Assembly (NCBI RefSeq): GCF_033807715.1
Contig: NC_084607.1
Coordinates: 540,001-604,000 of the forward strand
Reading direction: 5' to 3'
DNA length: 64,000 nt
From: Cololabis saira
Taxonomy: Eukaryota; Chordata; Actinopteri; Beloniformes; Belonidae
The notes beneath the pieces are model-generated. The model was not told the origin of the DNA and made no database searches. It worked only from the letters and a program-made list of their open reading frames with translations. The position numbers and the translations under genes were made by a program. Of this stretch, positions 27,690-35,600 are shown piece by piece (the first letter of the stretch is position 1; each line of letters begins with the position of its first letter).

Positions 27690-27790
27690 GTTTTTGTGTC
27701 TCCAGGTCCAGGTCTTGGTCTCCAGGTCCAGGTCTTACAGTCCAGGTCCAGGTCCAGGTCCAGGTCTAGGTCTGGTATCAGGTCCAGGTC
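27690..27790. repeat. CCAGGT hexamer array before abi3 start
   Basis: Hexamers CCAGGT and TTGGTC up to the last CAG about 10 bases before the abi3 ATG. Any of several CAGs may be the acceptor of the first coding exon. Confidence 0.85.
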
Positions 27791-27799
27791 TCCGGGATC

Positions 27800-27931
27800 A
27801 TGAAGGACCAGAACTTCAACGACGAGATCCTGAAGATTCTGGACGAAGCTCCGACTTCCAGAAACGCCCTGAAGGGAAACTACGAGAACCTGCTGGCGGT
27901 GGCCGAGTACTGCTGCACCAACTATGTTCAG
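27800..27931 (+). CDS. abi3: abi3 exon 1
   Basis: 44 codons from ATG (MKDQNFNDEILKILDEAPTS) to CTGCACCAACTATGTTCAG|GTACTA. Contains ALKGNYENLLAVAEYC, the Abi N-terminal helix. Confidence 0.85.
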
Positions 27932-29624
27932 GTACTAGTACTATAGTACTACACTAGAGTACTACACCAGTACTACACTAGTACCACCACACCAGTACCA
28001 GAAACCCCTGAAGGGAAACTACGAGAACCTGCTGGCGGTGGCCGAGTACTGCTGTACCAACTATGTTCAGGTACTAGTACTATAGTACTACACCAGTACT
28101 ACACCAGTACTGCTGTACTAACTATGTTCAGGTACTAGTACTACACCAGTACTACCACACGAGGTGAAAAAAGAGTGAAAAAACGAGGAGTCATCGACAT
28201 TTGGACCATATAAATTAGAAATACATGAATTCAAGCTTTGAATTTGCAAGACTAGTATTAAATATCTACTCTCTGAGTCAATGTGTGTGTCCTTTACAGT
28301 GAAATTTACTCTTTTATTAATGAGGATTGCTAGCCCTCTTTGGCTGGAGTTGTAACAGGCTGAGAAAACATGCGGAAACTGTGCCGTGGCCAATGCATCT
28401 ACTGAAGCTTTAACTAAGTGTGTTACTTGTAGTAGGACAATGTCTGCCTGCAGGGTTTTTATCTGATTAAGACGTTTCAGTCTCTTCGACCTGTTCCCGG
28501 CTCCATTTACATTCCAAGTCAGGAACTTTAATTTATCCATGATCCAATCATTGAAAGTAACATTATATGTAAGTGGTAATGTTGCATGAGAAGCTGTTGT
28601 ATGTGTGTGTGCCGTGTTATTCTAAATGTGTGATATGTGTGTTTGTACCAGTTTACCAAACCGAAAAAGAAAGTGCAGCAGGGTGGGACATAGAGGGAAA
28701 AAAGAGAAAAAAAGAGGAAAGGGAGTGAGGTGGGGGGAGGGAGATAATTCTAATCATAAAAAACTATGCTATGCTATGCTAAGCTAACCCGTGTCCACCA
28801 GACTGGTGCTACCAAGCTAAGCTAACCCCTCTCCCCCACCAGACCGGTACTATGCTAATCTAAGCTAACCCCTCTCCCCCACCAGACCGGTACTATGCTA
28901 AGCTAAGCTAACCCCTTTCCCCCACCAGACCGGTGCTACTATGCTAAGCTACCCCTCTCCTCCCACCAGACCGGTACTATGCTAAGCTAAGCTACCCCTC
29001 TCCCCCCACCAGACCGGTACTATGCTAAGCTAAGCTACCCCTCTCCCCCACCAGACCGGTACTATGCTAAGCTAAGCTACCCCTCTCCCCCACCAACCCG
29101 ATGCTACCATGCTAGGCTAACCTGTTTCCCTCCCCCAGGCGGGCGACTCCGGCCTGACGGCGCTGGAGGAAACTAAGAAGTTCACCACGCAGTCGCTAGC
29201 CAGCGTAGCGTACCAGATTAGCACGCTGGCTAGCAGCGTGCTGAGCCTGCTGGACGCGCAGACCAATCAGCTGAGCCGCATGGAGTCGTCCATCAACCTG
29301 ATTGGACAGGTACATAGCACGCTAGCACCGCTAGCACCACTAGCAGACTCATCCATTCTGTTTACATCGAAGTTTAATTCAGAATTAATTCAGATTTAAA
29401 ATGAAATCCCATTTAAAATCAGTAAAAATGACCATGTAAACACCTAATGTAGTTTTTTTGTTTTTGTTTTATTTCATTTTTATTTCTATTCTTTTTTTTA
29501 ATATAAGAAAAAAGAGAGAATCTGACCGTACTGCTTCCACTCTGTATGCCATTTATGACAGTACTATGGAATAGAATAGAATAAACTTTATTTATCCCCC
29601 AGAGGGGAAATCCACTTGTGCAGC

Positions 29625-29660
<36 letters not shown>

Positions 29661-32600
29661 TGACAATTTTTACAAAAAATACACAAAAGTACGAAAAAGG
29701 TATAAAAAAATTATCTCCTAAAAAAAAACAATAAATAGCTAAGTAATTAAAAAGAGCAATATAAAAAAATAGCAATGTACAAAAGAAATACTAAAACCCG
29801 AAAAAACAATAATATATACAATAATATATAAATGTGCAAAGAGACAAAAATATCAGTGATGTATTTAGAGGGAGAAGGTTGTTGCACTTTTAAACTGAAC
29901 TGTTGTAATGATGTGAGACGTTATTGGAAGAGAAAGCAATGATGATCATCTCGTTACCATGACAACCTGAAGCCCGGTAACCGGTTCTTACTCGTCTCCC
30001 CAGACGGTGGAGATGCACAAGGAGAAGGTTTCCCGGCGGGAGATCGGCGTCTTCACGGCGGTGCGGAGAGTTCCGCGCGGCCACAAGGTGATTCCTCCGG
30101 CCAGCCCGACGCCCCGCCCACCTTACAGCCGCCGGCCAATCAGCTACCAGCAGCTGGACGAGCTGGGCCACGGCATGAAGGTAGGACCAAACTCAAACTA
30201 CTACTACTAATCATTTCTGTTGGAAACGCTCGTTTCCAACAGAAATGAAAAGAAAAGTGCATGGTGCCCACAGTGAAACATGGAGGGGGTAGTGTCCTTA
30301 TGTGGGGCTGCATGAGTGCTGCTGGTGTTGGGGAGCTGCATTTCATTGATGGCATCATGAATTCAGAAATGTACTGCTCTATACTGAAAACTAAGATGCT
30401 TCCATCACTTCTTGCCCTTGGTCGTCGTGCCCTTTTCCAACACGACAATGATCCTAAGCACACATCTAAAGCCACTGCTGGCTTTCTGAAAAGGAACATG
30501 GTGAGAGTGATTCCGTGGCCAAGTATGTCACCTGATCTGAACCCAATTGAACATCTTTGGGGAATTCTAAAGAGACAGGTTGAGCATCACTCTCCATCCA
30601 ACATCCAATCTCTGAAAGAGGTCATTGTAGAAGAATGGAAAAAGATTGATGTTGCCAAATGTCGCCAACTTGTGCATTCCATGCCCATGAGACTTGAAGC
30701 TGTCATTAAAAATAATGGAGGCCATACAAAGTACTAAATGTACTAAATTTAGTAGTTTTTCTTGTGGGGTGTACTCATTTTTGCACCACACTAATTTGAC
30801 TAAAAAAGGAAAATATGGCATCTGAGTTATATTATTAACCTTTGTTTTAAGTCAAAAGTTGAACAGATGCTGTATTAAACGTAACCTGTGCACATCTTGG
30901 AAATGTTGTTTGTTTTCAATGAGATATTGTATAAAATGTTACTTTTCAAAGGGGGTGTACTCATTTATGCTGGGCACTGTATATATATAATAAACGTGGT
31001 TTTAGAGCAGGTTAAGGTGGTTTGTTCATATCTGTCTCCGGTCTTAGCTGGTTGGTTTCAGGGAGGATTTCTGTGCAGTTTAACTCTGAGTAACTTGGTT
31101 TGGTTTAGAAGAGTTGCTGAGTTTTAGAGCAGGAACGTTCAGGTGGTTTGTTCTGCTGAGAGCAGCGTTAGAGCAGCTTTAGAGCAGCGTTAGCGCCGGA
31201 AAGCAGAAGTGAAGCTGCGGTTGCAACAGGAAGTAGCAGGAACCGCAGCAGCAGCACGTTGCTCTTTAGCATTAGAGCTAACGCCCCGAGCCCAGAGTCA
31301 GGAGACGCTAACGCTAACTCAGAGCCGCCGCCGCCGTCGTGGAAACGGGAACTCAACCGTGACACGTCACTTTTCACTTCCTGTTTTGGGTTTTCTGATT
31401 TCCTGATTTTCAAAGGCAACAAGCACTTTCAGACGTTTAAACTCACGGTTCCAGGACCGGTTCCACCTGGATTGAATTAAAACATATTTTTGAAGCCATG
31501 AACACGTGGAAAAGTAATTATTATCCAGCAATTCACTTTAATACAAAATAACAACACGAACTGAATAAAATAAGTATCTTTCTTAAACGGAAACCTGTCC
31601 TGCTTAACTTAAAAATATATAAATTAATATAAAACAATAGAAAGAAGCAGAACATCCATTCTGTAATAGTAGCACATTTTTAGTGCAATAACAAAAGTGC
31701 AAACAGAAAGTCTGTATAAACTTGTAAACGTATTTAAGCCTCAAAGGCCACGACTGCAGCTACAGTTGGAGTAAAACAGAAAAACATAAATGAACTCAAC
31801 AGCTCAGTGACATTTTCTATTGGAGTTTTATGACTATTGTTTGACTCTCTCAGTAAAACGGGACAAAGTTCTTCACTTTTCAGCTCAATACGGGACTTTA
31901 GTTTATAAACCCTGGTTCAGGACCAGTTCAGGGACCGGTGTCTCTGCACCAGAACTAGTTGAGCAGGAACCGTCTCCCCGACAAACACGGTCCGGTGCCT
32001 TAGTGGAGCGTGGGAACCTGCTGGGAATCTGTTTGGAATCTGTTGAGGCTTTAATGAGCCTTTCATTCATTCATTCACCCTTCTCTCTATCTCTGCCCCC
32101 CGTCCCCCCGTCCCCTCATTCATCCCTTCTCTCTGTCCCCCTCCTGTACCCCCATCTCCCCCCGTCTCCCCCATCTCCCCTCTTCACCTCCAGGTTGCCG
32201 GGAAACAGCCGGACAAAGCCGGAACCATCCGGAAACACGGAGCCTCCGTCAGGTTTCTGCCAACTTTTCTGTCTCCCACGGTTCAGGGGGTTCTGTAGTC
32301 CAGGTCCAGGTCCTGGTCTGGACCAGGTCTAGATTTTAGACCAGTTCCAGGTCCAGGTCTAAGTCCAACTTCTGCTGTCTCCCACGGTTCAGGGGGTTCT
32401 GGAGTCCAGACTTTAGACCAGGTCCAGGTCCAGGTCCAGGTCTGGACCAGGTCTAAACAAGGTCTAGACCAGGTCCAGGTCCAGGTCCAGGTCTGGACCA
32501 GGTCTAAACAAGGTCTAGACCAGGTCCAGGTCCAACTTCGCATGCGTTTTTTCGTGCCTTCGTTCGTGCGTGCGTCCATGCATGCATTTTTGCGTGCGTG

Positions 32601-35600
32601 CGTTTTGCGTGCCAGCGTGCGTTTTTTCGTGCGTGCGGGCGTGCATTTTTAAGTGAGTTCGTTCGTGCGTGCGTGCGTGCGTGCGTCCATGCGTGCATTT
32701 TTGCGTGCGTGCGTTTTGCGTGCGAGCGTGCGTTTTTTCGTGCGTGCGTTTTTTCGTGCGTTCGTTCGTGCGTGCATTTTTGCGTGCGTGTGTTTAGCGT
32801 GCGAGCGTGCGTTTTTTCGTGCGTGCGGGCGTGCGTTTTTAAGTGCGTTCATTCGTGCATGCGTCCATGCGTGCATTTTTGCGTGCGTGCGTTTTGCGTG
32901 CGAGCGTGCGTTTTTTCGTGCGTGCGGGCGTGCATTTTTAAGTGAGTTCGTGCGTGCTTGTGTGCGTGCATGCGTTTTGCATGCGAGCGTGCGTTTTTTC
33001 GTGCGTGCGTTTTTTCGTGCGTTCGTTCGTGCGTGCATCCATGCGTGCATTTTTGCGTGCGTGCGTTAAGCGTGCGAGCGTGCGTTTTTTCGTGCGTGTG
33101 TTTTTAAGTGCGTTCGTTCGTGCGTGCGTCCATGCGTGCATTTTTGCGTGCGTGCGTTTTGCGTGTGAGCGTGCGTTTTTTCGTGCGTTCGTTCGTGCGT
33201 GCATTTTTGCGTGCATGCGTTTTGCGTGCGAGCGTGCGTTTTTTTGTGCGTTCATTCTTTCGTGCGTTTTCGACATTTCGACTTTTTTCTCAAAATTTCA
33301 ACTTTTTTCTCGACTTTTTTCTCAAATTTTTGACTTTTTTCTCAAAATTTCAACCCTCTAGCTTCATACTGTAGTACATTATTATGTACTACAGTCCTCA
33401 CAAATATCATTCAGGATCAAACAGACTGGTTTATTCTTCTGGTTTATTATCATTTCATCAGTATTTTTCTGTAATTCCTGTTCCAGGTCCAACAAGAACC
33501 CAGAACCGGTCCAGTGTCCTGTAGCCCCCCCTGGTGGCCCGGTGGCCCCCCCTGGTGGCACGGTAGCTCCTGGTGGCAGGTGAGGACCGGTGTGAGCGCA
33601 CTCAGACAGCGGGTCACATGCCCTTCATTCATCCATTCATCCATTAATCCATTAATCCATTCATCCATTCATCCATTCATCCATTCATCCTCTTCCTCCT
33701 CAGCTCCAGCTTCGGGAAGCCCGTGGCTCCGCCCACAATCCCGCCCACCTGGCAGGCTCCGCCCGACTGTGACATCATCACCTCCCTGCTGGACGAAGCC
33801 CCGCCCCCTCCACCGCTGACCAGTGATGATGATGTCACTTCCTCCTCGGCCCCGCCCCCTCCTCCTCCTCCTCCTCCTGATTCGTCGGGAGGGATGTTGG
33901 CCCCGCCCCCTCCTCCTCCGCCTCCCCCTCCTTCAACGGCCAATCAGAGCCCTCCGGCTCCGGCTCCGCCCCCAAACCTGGGACTGGAGACAGGTGAGGA
34001 AATAAGAGCACTTTCAGAATAAAAGCACGTTTCAGAATACAAGCACATTTCAGAATAAAAGCACGTTTCAGAATACAAGCACATTTCAGAATAAAAGCAC
34101 GTTTCCAAATAAAAGCACGTTTCAAAGTAAAAACACGTTTCAGAATGAAAGCACGTTTCAAAATAAAAGCACGTTTCAAAATAAAACCAGTTTTCAAAGT
34201 AAAATCATGTTTCAAAATAAACGCACGTTTCACAATAAACGCACGTTTCAGAATAAAAGCACGTATCTGAATAAAAGCATGTTTCAAAATAAAAGCACGT
34301 TTCAAAGTAAAAGCACGTTTCAAAATAAAAGCATGTTTCAAAATAAATCCAAACCATTAATAATCATTATTTACTCCATATTCCGGTCCCTAGCTTCCTT
34401 GTTTAAGGTTCCCGCTAAATTCCAGTTCCTTTCTGACATTTAAACATGTTTTTTTTTGCGTTCCGTCTGTTCACTTGCTGCTACTACACTGCTGTTTGTT
34501 TACACTCACAAGGCTGCCAACATGGCCACCGCGTCCCAGAATGCAACTTGACAATAAAGCCCTATTAAAAATTCTCCGGGACGTTTACGTGTCGCTGGTT
34601 TGAGCCCCCACAGATTGTGACGGCGGAGAGATGATCACTCTGACAACATCTAAGCCTCGTCACACGGCAGCCTCTGATTGGCTTGATGACATCACTCCTC
34701 TCTCTCTCTCTCCTCAGTGGTGGAGGAGAACGGGCTCCTCCCTCCTCCCCCTCCCCTCCCTGATGACGAGCTGCTGGCCCCGCCCCCTCCGCCGCTGGCC
34801 CCGCCCCCTCCAGTCCAGGACGTAGACGGTACTGTTCTCTGATTGGCCGAGCGCCAGAGCGCTGCTCTTCTTCTTCTGCTGCTGAAAATGCTGCTCCTGT
34901 TTTTTCCCAGCATGCTCTGTTTTTCCCAGCATGCTCTGCTTCTGCTGCTGAAAATGCTGCTTGTTTTTTCCCAGCATGCTCTGCTTCTGCTGCTGAAAAT
35001 GCTGCTTGTTTTTTCCCAGCATGCTCTGCTTCAGCGGCGCTGCAGCCCCGGAGGAGCCGCCGCCGCGGCTCGCCGCCCGCCGCTCGCTCCGCCTCCCTGA
35101 GGGTCCGATCAGGCCCCGCCTCCCGCCGCCGAAGCCACGCCCACTCCCTCTTCCTGCCCGCCGTCCAATCACGTAAGCTGCTCCGGGCTGGCGGCCAATC
35201 AGGAGGCAGGAGACAGAACATGTGGTTAAAATCTATAAAATACAGGTTAATAGTTGAGAATACTGTTGAGTTTCCCAGGACTGAATAGATTATTCCCTCC
35301 TTCCTCCTAACGAGCAGCAAAAACAGCATGTGAGATTTTTTAGTATGTACTCTATAGTATGTACTATCCATACTCTAGTATGTACTATCCATACTCATTT
35401 GGTTGCTAAGTGATACGTATATGTCATAAGTATAATATTAAGTATATTAATATTATTATATAATATTAATATTATAATATTGGTATATTTTAATATTATA
35501 TAATGTCATCTTGACAACTCCCCCTCCCAACGGCAGGAAGTGCTGCTGTTACCATGGTAACAACTCCCCCTCCCAAGGGCAGGAAGTGCTGCTGTTACCA

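Noticed and set aside
26944..29657. Possible tRNA-derived SINE
   Set aside because: Only the 3' tail sequence is present; no A and B box promoter seen.
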